From: Haplomitrium mnioides
Taxonomy: Eukaryota; Marchantiophyta; Haplomitriopsida; Calobryales
Length of the DNA: 34,804 bases
NCBI GenBank assembly: GCA_049999725.1
Contig: JBNGIS010018360.1
Span: 1-34,804, forward strand
Direction of reading: 5' to 3'
Every line of letters starts with the position of its first letter. The stretch's first letter is position 1. Below are positions 1 through 11,158 of the stretch, one piece after another. The notes beneath the pieces are model-generated. The model saw only the letters and a program-made list of their open reading frames with translations, was not told where the DNA came from and ran no database searches. A program made the translations under genes and the position numbers.

Positions 1-3000
1 CAAGATCCAAATGTATTTTCTCAAAACACAAAAAGTATAGAATCCATGAACGAGTTTAGTTTTGGAGATGATTTGCTGTCATCGAAAACACCACTCAAAC
101 AATGAATGATTTCTACTCAAGTTAAACTATAAATGAGATTGGGAGATCTTTGCGGTCCCAAATTCTTTTCAAGGAATCTTTGGACGACAGTTTGGGAAAT
201 GATTCTAGCAAAGAGTCTTAGTCAATCAACATTTCTTTGGAGCTATTGCCAAAGGCACCGATTAAATTACAAAAAATATTTCTTAATGTTTAAGATATTG
301 ATGAAGATTCTATTTTAGCATGGTCCAGTTCTTCCAATCCTCAAGGTGGTCTTCATCTTTCAAAAACTTTTTTTTGAAAAAAACAAAAAGTGTTTTAAAT
401 GATGTTCAAGATTTTCATAATGATGAATTATCTTCGATGGCTAGATTTGCCTATGGACCAAATCAACTGCCACTACATAAGAATTGTTTGTTCGAGCCAA
501 AACCCAAACGAGTAAACACTTTACGTGAAAATTATTTGTGGAAAGTCCATCATGACAAGAGCTTTGTGAAGAAAAAGCTTGATCCAACATCAATTTTGAA
601 ATTGAGGAGAATTTCATGTTATTGAAATAATTGTTTGTCATTGTGCAAGATAGAACGTTTTAAAAATAGTAAGAGAAACGTATTTTTGACAAAGTATAAA
701 GAATCTAAATATCACATTGTAGTGGGAAATTCCACAAAAAAACTCCAATATTGACAATCTGTTCACTCTGCGTGGTAGTACCATTGTTTGTAGAAGAGCC
801 TTCAAATTAATATTATCAGTAGGGAATGATATAATTCAAAAGATTCAAAATCTCAAAAAGACATATCTTAAAGGCATTTTTGGAAATAGAGAATTATCTG
901 CTAAAGGAGTATTCATGCATTAATGGATGGACAATTTTTTTGTGGACACAACAAGAGAATTACCACTCATAAAGTTCATAACTTGCCCAATAATTTTACA
1001 AAATGGAAATTTTATGACTACTACACAACTTATTTGAAAATGAAAGATCCCGATTGCATTTTTAGTTTTCTAGGTTTTACAAAACATTGGAGAACTCATT
1101 TTCCAAATGTTAAAATTACAAAATACAATAGATTTGTTGTTTGTGAAACATGCAAAGAAATGAAATCATTGCGATAAAAATCCGTCTTAGAGTATGACAA
1201 AGGTAATAAGTTTCTTCTCTTTTGAAACATACAATTAATCAATGCTCTTTTAACAAGACTTGAAACTTAGTTCTAGAGATGTTATTCTTTCTCCACTTAG
1301 TGCCAAAAGATATTTATTTTGTTGAGTTGTTCAACAACAAGATTTGAGTAAAGTAAACTATAGCAACTTGAGTTGTGAGAACATAATCTATGCTTGCATA
1401 GAGACTCTTGCTTTTAGTTTGAATCCAAGCCTTGTTGAGAGTCAATTAAGGCAAGGAAATGGATCTAATTGTTGGTGGTGACCTTAGTCTTGCACCAAGT
1501 TTTGCTTTTGTTGCTTTGAATCAAGAGCCTATTGCTAGATAAACAATAGCAAGGATTTTGTTTTGTTGTTTGTAAATCCTATATGAGCATAGGTTTTGTT
1601 CTTGTTTCTTTCAAATCCAATCGGATAGCATACAAAGAAAGCCATGATATTGGTGTTGTTGCTTTTGGTCATATGCGCGTATACGATCAATTATTGTCTC
1701 CACCAATCTTATGCGCACATAGGATCTGCTAATGTTTTTTTAATCCTTTCCAAACAAAGAGTCCAAGCTACCTTTGAAATTGAAGTTCTAGTTTGTGACC
1801 TTTTGTACACATATCTTGTTTTTCTCCTTTAAAAACCTTTGCTTATTTCAAGTCAAAGACAAGTACTTATTGTGAATGTTATTGAGATTCTTTTATATTT
1901 AAATTAACTAAAGTTTATTCTTAATCTTTTTATAAATTTTCACTTCTACCAATCCAAACATTTGTTTTAGGTGATTTTAATATTTTTAGAGCCTGAGGTA
2001 GCATTTTGAAGTTCGAAACATCAACACATGCTATACTGAACTACTTTTATCTCTTTCGTAGTTTGTGATGATGCAATCAAATATAATCGCTAATTGTTTC
2101 TTCTTTGTGACCAACAAATGAAAGAAAGAACAAAACCTGCAAACCATTAAAAAAATTATGCCGATGTCAAATGTACTTGGGAATTATCAATGATGGAATG
2201 GATTAAAAGAAAACAATTGTTCCACACTAGTATTCACCACCAAAAAACATTGATAAAGAATGTTTGGTGGATGTGCATATTGTTGGTGCTTTAATATTCA
2301 ATCATGCTCTTTCTTCAAGGGTTCTTTTAACCTACGAAAACTCGAGAAGCGATTCCAATTTGACAATTACGGTGTTCAATAAAATACTATGTAATTTTGA
2401 AAGGTCGCGGCCTCCAACTTTGTATCTTCAATTGGACAATATGACACAAAAGAATAAAAATTACATCTTATTTGGATATCTTAGTCTTCTTATTACCAAG
2501 AATGTTTTCCAAAAAAATCAAGGTGAGGTTTCTCATGGTTGGCCATACTCATGATCAAATTGATCAAATGTTCAACAAATTCTCAAAATTTTTGCAATGT
2601 GTCAAAACTTTCACGATTACGAGTCTTAGCAATGTGCTACAATTATCGTATAATGCTAAACCTCAAGTAACTCTTTTGATGGAGGCTTGGGATTTTAAAA
2701 TGTTTTTGCAACAACGTCCTTCTCTAGTTCAAAGGATGCATAATGTTACCTTTAACCAAAAATTCAAGTTTTAGTTGAATGATTACGTAGCAAAGATTTG
2801 GAGCAAACAATTTTCAACAGATGAATTTTGGTTACTTGTGGATGGTATATGTCAACTCAACTATCTACTTGAAGTGGGCAAAGAAATTTTAGGTTCTATA
2901 TTGATTCTTCTCAAGGTATATTCTGAAATCAAATGATCTAAAAAGGAAGAAAGAGAAGTTGACATCAAGAAAGTGGTCTTTGCAATAACGGACAACATAA

Positions 3001-3811
3001 GCTAGAGTTGCTACAAGTTCTTTACAAATTCTGTTATTCAATGGTGGAATGACTTTTTTTCTTGCCCAAAAAGAGATTGCAGCTTACATTCTTGAAACAA
3101 AAAGACAAGGACTTGAAGCAGAATTCACATTTCCACCTTCTTAATCAACAAGTACTTGTCATGTTTCTCAAAATGTTTGTCTAGGTTCTTAGTTTGATGC
3201 TCAATAGATTGAGGAAGATGCTCTCATAGAACATATACTTCCTACATGTCGAGCAATTTATAATGGAGCATCTCGACAGCAAGAAGGGATTGTTCACACA
3301 ACACGAGATATGAGACAAATTTGGCAACCTACATGAGATGAAAGCTAGAATGTTTATTTGTGTTGTTGGATCACTCAATCCAAAGAGTAGACCATTTTGG
3401 ATTGCCAAAGTCCTCAAAGTTTTGTTATTTGATGAGGAAGAACCTCCAAACTCGAAACAAGTATGTGTTCAATGGTTTTTTTGTGAAGTTGAGGATGTAT
3501 TTTTTGGACAATAATTCACCAAAAAAATAGCAGCAACCAAAGAGAAACACAAAACCAAGCTACATATTGATGTACTTGATGTGACACAAATCACAAATTT
3601 TTTTTAATTTTCTTCTTACATAAAAAATCAATTGAGAAAAACCACTCTAGCTACTATTAAATCAAGTATGTTTGAGTACAAAAGACAAAAAGCAATCAAC
3701 CCTAATGTGTTTGAAAGAGATTCAGTCAATGATATTAATAGTGATGCGGATTATCTTAATATTGATGAATCTTCTGAAGCTTGATCCGAAGAAGTCGACA
3801 CAAGTGACTAA
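1..3811 (+). pseudogene. DUF7869-like transposase-related gene, copy A (5' end outside window)
   Basis: Two coding blocks, about 1-1202 and 2062-3811, are separated by an intron with GT and AG ends. The second block has an Asp-bearing segment, then LQLDN near 2430-2445 followed by a KNKN stretch, then VGHTHDQIDQMF near 2540-2570. The LDN...N and GHTHxxxDxxF signatures are those I associate with the family named DUF7869, found in plants and animals. The three acidic blocks resemble an RNase H-like DDE/D core, so a transposase origin is my inference. The C-terminal tail reaches a TAA at 3809-3811. In-frame stops (for example TAG 2772-2774, TAG 3205-3207) and frameshifts near 2470-2540 and 3060 make it a pseudogene. 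The homologous copy B starts at 31250 in the same orientation and aligns from base 1, so the true start lies left of the window. Confidence 0.7.
1203..2061 (+). other. Phase-1 intron of DUF7869-like copy A
   Basis: The coding frame ending GAC AAA G meets GTAATAAG at 1203. It resumes after a pyrimidine-rich stretch ending in TAG at 2059-2061, where the sequence reads into CDDAIKYN. Removing the segment keeps the reading frame, the joint codon being G plus TT. The 859 bp intron carries several copies of the palindromic motif with core ATGCGCGCAT: 1388-1403, 1577-1593, 1671-1685 and 1709-1723. Copy B has the corresponding intron, but both of its splice sites are changed. Confidence 0.65.
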
Positions 3812-4284
3812 AGTCATTTAAGAATCTCATTGTATATTATGTACTTTCAGTTTATATTGTGAATTTAGATTATTATTTTATAAGTAACTATGAATATTTT
3901 GAACGAACTTGTTGAATTTATTCGCCACCTTGAACTTTTTAGTATAAATCATTTCAAGTTGATTGTTATTCTCTATGAATGAAGCTTGATCTTTAGTTAA
4001 TATTTTTGTTTGGTTTGTAAAATATTTTCTTATCCAAAATGTAGTGCTATTCTTTCCTTCTTTATTACTTGCTAAAAGAGTTTAATGTTTTGGTATTGCT
4101 GAAGCAGCTGCCTAAATTGACTACTTAATCTTTTGCCTTAAGAACTTTGATGTAAAACTTAAGGCTTTCAGTGCACTTTCACTCATATGTAGAACTTTGT
4201 ACCCATTTTACTTTTAGATTATGAATTAAAAAATGAAATCTTTAGCGTGCCTAGAGTTTGTTGCAAAATAACAAAACCTTTAAC

Positions 4285-4520
4285 GCATATATACTTGATT
4301 GTAGAAGTCTTAACCTTATGCATGCATAGACTTTGATGCGCAAGTCAAAACTTTGTGCATGCAAAAACTCTGTTGTGGAGAGTAAAACCTAGGTTTAGCA
4401 TAATCTTTGTTGCAAAGTGTCTAGATGTTGAGTTTGGATTCTCATGCGCGCATAGACTTTCGTGTCGATTGTTCAAATGTTGAACTCGGATCCCTCTATA
4501 CATAGACTTTATTGTGGAAT
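4285..4520. repeat. Degenerate palindromic repeat cluster (ATGCGCGCAT-type)
   Basis: Several imperfect copies of a palindrome followed by GACTTT occur here: ATGCATGCATAGACTTT at 4319-4335, GTGCATGC at 4356-4363, CATGCGCGCATAGACTTT at 4443-4460, and an eroded CTATACATAGACTTT at 4496-4510. Each is separated by phrases built on AAGTC/ACTTT. This is a decayed relative of the arrays at 27385-27840 and 29405-29845. Confidence 0.6.
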
Positions 4521-5017
4521 TTCAAGTCTTCCACACATACTAACATTTATATAAAACCCTTAAGCTTTCACATAGAAAGACAACCGTATAGAGTTTAGAT
4601 TCTACTTTGCTCAAGGACTCTTTTGTAGAACTCAAAACCTTTTGTTTGGTAGACTTCTGTCAAAAACTTGGAGATGGGGCTTGTTTACACTCTTAAGTAA
4701 ATCTCTAAAGCCATTGTCTTTTTCATTCTGAACTATGACTCTTTTGTGTACATGATTCTCTAAATTATAAAATATTTTTAATTGCCGACACCTTCTAAAA
4801 TATTCCCACTTAAACCTTTGCACTAATGGATTTTTCAACTTTAAAAAAAAAAGCTTCCTTCTTGCTTGAACTTGAAATAAGAGCTCCAAAATCTATGCAT
4901 AGTTTTGATTTGCTTATTTTTGTGCCTTACGATTCCAAACTTATTCCCTTGACTTCTAGTCCGCTTGAGTATTTTCCTCGTGTTTCCCAAAAAATAAGTT
5001 TCAGGAAGCACATTGTC

Positions 5018-5035
5018 TATGCGCGCATAGAGTTT
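5018..5035. repeat. Isolated perfect palindrome of the ATGCGCGCAT family
   Basis: CTATGCGCGCATAG is a 14-base perfect palindrome, followed by AGTTTG. It is the same unit as in the spacer cluster at 4285-4520. Confidence 0.65.
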
Positions 5036-5576
5036 GTGCAACCAAACTTATTTCAAAATAACTTATTCTGATGTATATTTCAATTTTTGAGCTTCTAAAT
5101 GTAATCAATGATAAGTCTAGGCTTCTTGTAAAAACAGACCATAATTTTTATACTTTTCATCAATTTTGAGATATTATAAGTTTTCATAAAAACTAAGAAT
5201 ATTGATTGATTTTGGATAATGAAATTGATTCTCTTTCAGTCATGATTGTTAAAATGGCAAACATTGAAGCTTAAAAACTCATGTAGTTTTTGTTTTTCAA
5301 AAATAGCCTCATTTTCTTTGTTTTTTGAGGTTAAAAACTACATTTTTTCCTTAAAAAAAGAAAAGGTTCTTGATTTGAGTAGTTGTTTGTAGTTCAAAGT
5401 AGTGGTTATTCAAGAAAAAATGTTGTAGGTGTTTTTGTCCTACTACACAAATGTTGAGAGTGAGTAGAGACGTTGTTTTAGTTGAATTAAGTACTTGGTA
5501 TGGTTAGAAAACTTTTTATGATACAGTTGATACAAAAAAGCAAGTTGTGTTGAAAGAGAGTTAGTAAACTCAAAAG

Positions 5577-6868
5577 TTGAGTGATCCACAAGGCAAAAGT
5601 AGTGGCAACAATAATAGTACACTTCAAAGAAGGTTGCACATGAATTTGGAGCAGCATACTCTAATTAGTTCACAACTTGGAAGCATTGGAGATATGTCAA
5701 CTACAAAATCTCTAGACAAAGGTGATGGTAATGAATCTAAGAGTATGGATGAAGATCTGAGATTTCTCTCAATTACAACATCAAAACAAAAGCAATTGGA
5801 GCAGCAAGTACAAAGTACACTTGTACGCAAAAGTGAAAGGTGAAATACCTAGTTGAAAAATTGATGCACAAGGAAGCTTTTATATTCCATCATGCACATA
5901 CATGGTGCAAGTTATCACATAGGAAAAAATCGTCTTGTTTGATGATGTTGTAGGTGACAACATTTGGAAATATGCAATGATAGAAGAAATGGATACTCTT
6001 CCTAACAACCAAACATGAGAGCTAGTTATATTGCTTGAAGGGAAGAAAGCCATTGGATGTAAGTAGGTCTGCAAACTGAAGAGGAATGAGGATGGAAACA
6101 TAGTCATATTTGAAATGAGGTTAGTGGCCAAAGGGTATTCACAAACCCATGGCATAGACTACAAGTAGACATTCAAAGTTGTGGCTAAAATGTCAATTGT
6201 TTGGGTAGTCATTGTAGTGGCTATAGTAAAATTGGAGTAGAACTTAAATCAAATGGAAGTGAAAAATACATTCTTGCATGGGGAACTAGAAGAAGAGGTG
6301 TACATGGTGCATCCACCAAGTTTTGTTGATTTGGAGCATTGAGATCAAGCATGTGAGCTGAAGAAGGATTGTTTTATGATAGTAGTAGCAAGTTTTAACT
6401 TTTTGGTTTTATAGATGAAGATTGGATAGAGAGTGCAAGTGATGGAAGGTCCACAATCAGCTTTTTGTTTTTCAAATGGTAGTGATATAATAGCTTGGAG
6501 TAGGAAGAAGCAACCTATAATTGCACTCTTGAGCACAAAGGTTGAGTAAAAGGGTGCAACAATGGCTATATTTGAGGTAGCATGGTTGTTGAAACTTTTG
6601 CAAGACTTGGATGCTAGTGCAAGAAACCAGTGGGGGTTCACTGTGATAATATAAGTAGTATTGAATTGTGCTACAATCCAATGTTTCATGCACGTTCAAA
6701 AGACATTGAAGTGCATTATCATTTTGTGATAGAAAAAGTCTTGGCCAAGCCGGTTAACCTGTAGTACATCAACACTGAGGATTAGTTGACTTGTATCTCC
6801 ATGAAGGCATTTGGAGCAGAAAAAATGCAAAAATTTAGAAACCAACTTGGTGTACATGCCTTGAGCTC
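5577..6868 (+). pseudogene. Ty1/copia Pol remnant: linker, partial RT, RNase H
   Basis: 5577-5850 is a Ser/Gln/Lys-rich stretch ending VRKSER, like the integrase-RT linker of copia elements. 5880-6340 reads through the start of a copia reverse transcriptase: MIEEMDTL, KLKRNEDG, RLVAKGYSQTHGIDYK, NQMEVKNTFLHGELEEEVYM. A large part of RT, including the YVDD box, is then missing. 6440-6860 resumes in RNase H (SDIIAWSRKKQPIIALLSTK; SIELCYNPMFHARSKDIEVH; FRNQLGV). In-frame stops at positions where the family has Trp or Gln (after NNQT, after GCK, after DYK, in TED-LT) show it is dead. The polypurine tract follows directly, so this is the 3' part of an element with no recognisable gag or protease. 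Confidence 0.85.
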
Positions 6869-6877
6869 AAAGGGGAG
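6869..6877 (+). promoter_or_regulatory. Polypurine tract of the + strand copia remnant
   Basis: AAAGGGGAG lies just after the RNase H C-terminus and just before TATTGAAATT. Plant copia elements prime plus-strand DNA synthesis at such a tract, immediately 5' of the 3' LTR. Placement relative to the coding end and the LTR-like start supports the call. Confidence 0.75.
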
Positions 6878-7110
6878 TATTGAAATTAAGAGCTTATATA
6901 GATTGCGAGCTGATTTTGCAGCCCCCTTAGTCTAATTTCTAGTTAGGGTTAGTTTCTTGTTGTAAGCTAGGATATATGGGGACAAATTTAGAGGTGCGCA
7001 TTAGCACTCCTCCCCATTGTTAAATTACGACACAATTGTTGCCTTATAAGTGAAGAAAGTATTCATGCAAATGTCTTATTTTGTCTAAAGTGATTTTATG
7101 TGCCGTGTTT
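6878..7110 (+). mobile_element. Probable 3' LTR of the + strand copia remnant
   Basis: The start is fixed by the polypurine tract. The first bases, TATTGAAATT, look like a copia LTR TGTTG start with one G-to-A change. A TATA-like string (GGATATATGGGG) sits near 6970-6981. The right end at TTTTAACA before 7111 is a guess from the CA rule; no second LTR is visible to confirm it. Confidence 0.45.
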
Positions 7111-8200
7111 TAACATGCACGCATGGACTCTTGGGAGTTCATCCATGCATACTTTACTTGTAGTCTTTGTTTGTAGTACTCTCGAGACTCTATGATTCCT
7201 CTACAATTCATTGCATCATGATTCATAACTGACTGTAGATGCTCAAGCTTCTCAGTCAATAGATCTAAAAAATACCAATTTTTTTAGGAGAATAAGATTG
7301 ACAAAAAAGAAGTTGAGTGATGTACTATATATATTTATATAAAATAAAGTGTTAGATTTCAAAAATATTGTTGTATTCAAAGCATAGAGGGATGCATATG
7401 TATAAATAAATAAGTTTTTGAATAAAAAAAGTAGATAGTATGCATGTTGTTTGTATTGAAGTTTATGTTAGTGAAGGCATCCATATATGAATGAATGAGT
7501 TTTCAATTAAAAATAGATAATGTATAAGATATTTGCATGGAGGTCCATGTAGCATGGACATCCATGTTTGAAGGACTTAGTTTTGAAATAAAACACCTAA
7601 TGTTTAAGAAATTTGCATTGAATTTGACATACGCAGCTACATATTTTTATATTGTAAGAGATGAACTGTAGATATGCAAGATTGTATTTATTTTTTTCAT
7701 GATCTTGTAAAAATATACATTAAAATTGTCAATTGTGAAGTCATTCCTCACATAAATCACTTGTTTGATTTTAATTTTTGGAGTACATGTGTGAAAGCTA
7801 TGAGAGATGGAGTGCATGTGCATATAGAAGTCTATGGTTGATTTTGATTGAAAGAGATTATGTTTTGAATATATACATACTAAAGTTTATACAAACATAG
7901 TTTTTTTTTTCTTTTTTCATCTATTTTGTATGTAGTTGGAAGTTGAAAATGTTCGGTAGAGCATTACATATGAAAATTTCTATGTTTATCTTAGCATTAT
8001 CCTTTCTTTTAATGTATTTTCAATAAATATTTTCTTGTTTTGATAAGTTTAATGTCTTTTAAATATTTTTTTTAAAACCTTTAAAATATTATTAGTATGT
8101 TATTGCATGAGCACCGCACATATATATACATGAGAGTCTCTTGACGAATGAATGGACTAATTGATGTGTGACCTACTTATATAGGGTATATATATGTCTC
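7111..8200. other. AT-rich spacer without recognisable genes
   Basis: No supported coding sequence. 7110-7160 contains a CATGCACGCATGGACT unit and a partial mirror (CATCCATGCAT) of the palindrome family. TA-rich runs occur at 8119-8130 and 8184-8195. The right part probably includes the 3' LTR of the minus-strand copia element, whose left end I cannot place. Confidence 0.5.
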
Positions 8201-8217
8201 TATAACACTCCCCTTTG
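8201..8217 (-). promoter_or_regulatory. Polypurine tract and LTR start of the minus-strand copia
   Basis: On the minus strand AAAGGGGAG is followed at once by TGTTATAGAGACATATATATA, the expected tract-LTR junction with a TG start and a TATA-rich region close by. The LTR runs leftward from 8207; its other end is not recognisable. Confidence 0.7.
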
Positions 8218-8649
8218 GCTGATACTTCTTCTAGTAATCAGCCATCCTAAGACTATTTTCCTATCTTTTTTATGTGTGGTCTCATTAAAACCCTCCCGCT
8301 TTCTTCTGAGGGAGAGAGTGCCACCACATAATTGATAGGTGTAATCATGATAATATAGTGTGTGGGGTGTGTGTGTAAATAATAAAGTTTCAAAATGTTG
8401 TTTTGATAGTAAAGCTAATATATGGTGTTGTTGTGCGGTGTAGTTGTATCACTACGTCTTTGGTACTTATTTCTTCGAGATCTGTCTAAAAATGATGTGA
8501 ACCTCAAAAGCTAAGAAGTGATATCAGCTTCAAATATAATATGCTCATATCATGATCTGTATGACATTTTAGAAAAATTAGATATTTTCAAAAAGAAATG
8601 ATTGAATTTGCAAGCTTTCATCTTCATGACTTAAAGTCAGAAAGAGAAA
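8218..8649 (-). other. 3' non-coding part of the minus-strand copia
   Basis: Between the eroded RNase H end and the polypurine tract I see no readable domain. It probably holds the lost RNase H tail and 3' untranslated region. Confidence 0.4.
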
Positions 8650-9220
8650 GAAAGAAAAATAGTATAAGCAATCCTTGTTTGTTGTTTTGGTGTAGTTGAG
8701 ATAGTCTTCTTAAACCAAGCCCTTGAGTATGTGCTATGTGTAGAGCATGTGGAAGAGGTTTGCAGAAGATATCTGCTTAATTGTCTTTGCTTGCTATCCA
8801 TTGGACATTTATTTTGTCACTGTGTTGCTCATAGGTGTAAAAGAATTTAGGGGCAATGTGCTTAGTTCTGTCGCCTTTGATAAAGCCTTGAGCAATTTGG
8901 TCAACGCATGGTCGATTTTCCTTGTATATTATTGTAGAGAATTGAAGTAGAGGTTGGCTAGTATTGTTGTTGATATGATTAATGAGTTGTCGAAGCCAAA
9001 TACATTCCCTACTAGCCTCATTGAGTGCTATGATTTTGCATGATTAGTCAAGGTAGTTGTAATAGTCTGTTTAGTGCTTTTCCATGAGATAGCAGTGCTT
9101 CTTTTAAGAAAGACGTATCTTGTTTGGGACTTTGCATCATCAAGATTAGATAAATATCCAATGTTAGCATAGCCAACAATATCACTTATTGCATTTCTAA
9201 GGAAGAAGAGTCCCATATTT
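8650..9220 (-). pseudogene. Copia RNase H domain remnant
   Basis: The stretch 9216-9028 has GLFFLRN, then GYANIGYLSNLDDAKSQTRY, then AISWKSTKQTIT, matching the copia RNase H pattern GYADAGYLSDP..RSQTGY..SWRSTKQT. The first catalytic Asp of GYAD is Asn here, a G-to-A type change. Past 9028 the match continues in another frame with stops (HAELI then EASRECVWL) and then fades toward 8650. Confidence 0.8.
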
Positions 9221-9230
9221 CTTGTACCTT

Positions 9231-9930
9231 TTAGGTATCTGAAAGTGTATTTGAGTCCATTCTAGTGGCGAATGGTAGGCTGGGAGCTGTGCCTTGCAAG
9301 CAGGTACATTGCAAAAGATATGTCAGGTCTAGTCTGATTTGCAAGTTACATGAGAGCTCCAATTTCCGAAAGGTATGGTTTTTCTGATCCCATAGTTTGT
9401 TCATGTTTCTTTCGTTTTCCAAACATGTCCATGGTTGGGTTTGAAGATCTCATTTCCATGGGAGTGCTCATCAGATGAGCATTATCCATATTGAATTGTT
9501 TGAGGATCTTGGCTATATATGTGGGCTGGTGGATCAGAATTCCATCATGCACATGCTCAAACTAGATGCCAAGATAGAAATCTGGTTCTTTGATATCTCG
9601 CATTTCGAATATGTCTTTCAGTTTGGCAATTGTGTTATCTGCTAGAATTTTTGTGCCAAAAATATTTATGTTGTCTATATAAAGTGTAACTACAACGTAT
9701 TCAGAGCCTTGATGTTTCATGAATAGGCATGGAACAATGTCATCATTTGAAAAATTTAGTGCCATCATTTCTAATTTGAATCTCTGGCACCAAATTCTGC
9801 TACTTTGTTTGAGTCCATATATCAATCTCAGGACTTGAACTACCATTTGTGTTCCTGATTGATCAATTGGTGATTCAAATGCATTAATAGAATGCTTTGC
9901 CAACTTCACATTTTCATGTGGTATACTTTG
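9231..9930 (-). pseudogene. Copia reverse transcriptase, palm and connection (3' half)
   Basis: The segment 9909-9562 has IYGLKQSSRIWCQRF, VPCLFMKHQG and VVTLYIDNINIFGT. The catalytic YxDD box reads YIDN, so the second catalytic Asp is lost. It continues with FEMRDIKEPDFYLGI, then after a stop GILIHQPTYIAKILKQF and STPMEM (9552-9346), and NQTRPDISFAMYLLA toward 9300. The 5' half of RT lies at 10405-10618, beyond a tandem array. Confidence 0.88.
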
Positions 9931-9935
9931 ATGAT

Positions 9936-10375
9936 GGGGGACAAAAGGTCCACTTTGGTGTTTCTCATGTAGCTTGTATATCTGTAGGACTAAAGGTCCT
10001 CTAAAATGTTACGTGCTCAACGAATTTGCTGGCTGGACTAAAGGTCATTGAATGGCATTGTGCAACTTGCTTTTCCATCATTTCGCATTGTCTTTTTGAC
10101 ATGAGGATTAAAGGTCCTTTCTGGATTGGCAATGGGCTCTTATGGACAAAAGGTCCTTTCATTTGTTGGCCATAGAGGACAAAAGGTCCTTTTCCTAAAT
10201 TGAGGTCTTTATGGACGAAAGGTCTATTTTTATTCATTGTGCCTCTGGGGACTAAAGGTCTATTTTTATAGTGCATATCATGAGGGACAAGTGGTCCAAC
10301 CTCAGAGTTTAGGCAATGAGAGACAAAAGGTCCAATCTCAATTTTTGGGCTGCTTAAAACTAAAGGTTTGTTTGC
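9936..10375. repeat. Tandem array of GGACAAAAGGTCC-type hairpin units inside copia RT
   Basis: Eleven units of consensus GGAC(A/T)AAAGGTCC start near 9939, 9987, 10035, 10105, 10143, 10176, 10213, 10249, 10285, 10321 and 10358. The last seven are spaced about 33-38 bases, the first ones wider. Each has four-base inverted arms (GGAC/GTCC) around an AAAAG-like loop. On the minus strand the units translate as GPFV or GPLV motifs and stay mostly in one open frame. The array falls between the RT segments IFMKTP and LIYGLKQ, where copia elements normally have only a short variable stretch. Confidence 0.85.
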
Positions 10376-10404
10376 ATTGTGGCTGTTTTCCCCCTGAACA
10401 TGAA

Positions 10405-10618
10405 ATGCCATTCTTGATATGAGTTTGAGGGGTGTCTTCATAAAAATCTGGGTGTCCAGAATGCCATATAAGTAGGCAATGATGACGTCCATGATGTGCA
10501 TAGTGAGATGGCATTGAATAGTGAATGCTATCATATATCTGTATGTTATAGTGTCAATGACAGGTAAGTATGTGAGGTCATAGTCATGTCTAGGAATTTG
10601 AGTGTATATTTTGGCCAC
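10405..10618 (-). pseudogene. Copia reverse transcriptase, N-terminal part
   Basis: Reads TYLPVIDTITYRYMIAF, LTMHIMDVIIAYLYGILD and TQIFMKTPLKLIS. This is the fingers region, including the conserved first RT aspartate segment (MDVxxAYLYG). It runs without a stop into the repeat array on its 3' side. Confidence 0.88.
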
Positions 10619-10885
10619 TAATCTTGCTTTGATTTGCGTGACATCACTTTTTGCATTGTGTTTGCGAAAAAATAAATTTGTAATCTGTCAGATGCATGTC
10701 AAGAAGTGCTGGTATAACATATCCAAATACTTGTCATCATATGAGAGAGTAAAGTTCCGAATTTATGGCTTTCTCCCATTGGGCCCAATTGGTTCTTGAT
10801 TGTGCTTCTTATATAGATAAGGGTCAGGTGTATCATTGTCTATTGATTGTGATATAGAGAATGCGAATAGATCATCTATAGGGGT

Positions 10886-11128
10886 CTAGGTTTTGTCCCA
10901 TATTTGATCGGTATTGGAATAGTCAATTACTATTTCATCATTGTCGGTCGCAATGTGTAATGATGTTGATGATTTTGGTTTATTCTTTGAGCCTTTAGGT
11001 TTGCCACGTTTTGCTTTAGGTTGTATGTCAGTAGGAGGTGCGTCAATTTTTTGAAGTCGTGCTAGTGCGCTGGCTGCTTCAACGTGCAATTTGGTGATGT
11101 TGGCTATATTGTTAAATACGTCAGGCAT
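10886..11128 (-). pseudogene. Copia integrase-RT linker with AT-hook-like motif
   Basis: An 80-residue open stretch with KRGKPKGSKNKPK in its middle, an AT-hook-like basic motif, followed by an acidic IATDNDEIVIDYSNTD segment. Plant copia polyproteins often carry such a basic GRPxGSKN patch between integrase and RT. It sits between the two domains here, as expected. Confidence 0.65.
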
Positions 11129-11158
11129 TTTGATTAATGTTTGTTGTAAATGGAGGAG

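Larger units (their letters stand above)
3812..5576. other. Gene-poor spacer
   Basis: AT-rich sequence between the DUF7869-like copy and the copia remnant. The short open frames here (for example 4826-5071 and 4632-4889 on opposite strands) overlap each other, resemble no family, and I do not accept them. The only structure I see is the scattered palindrome listed separately at 4285-4520 and 5018-5035, plus A/T homopolymer runs. Confidence 0.6.

Noticed and set aside
5577-5843. Ser/Gln/Lys-rich + strand frame as an independent gene
   Set aside because: Its C-terminal VRKSER and position directly before copia RT identify it as an integrase-RT linker remnant.
10237-10422. Open frame on the + strand inside the GGAC array
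   Set aside because: Shadow of the repeat array and the minus-strand copia RT.
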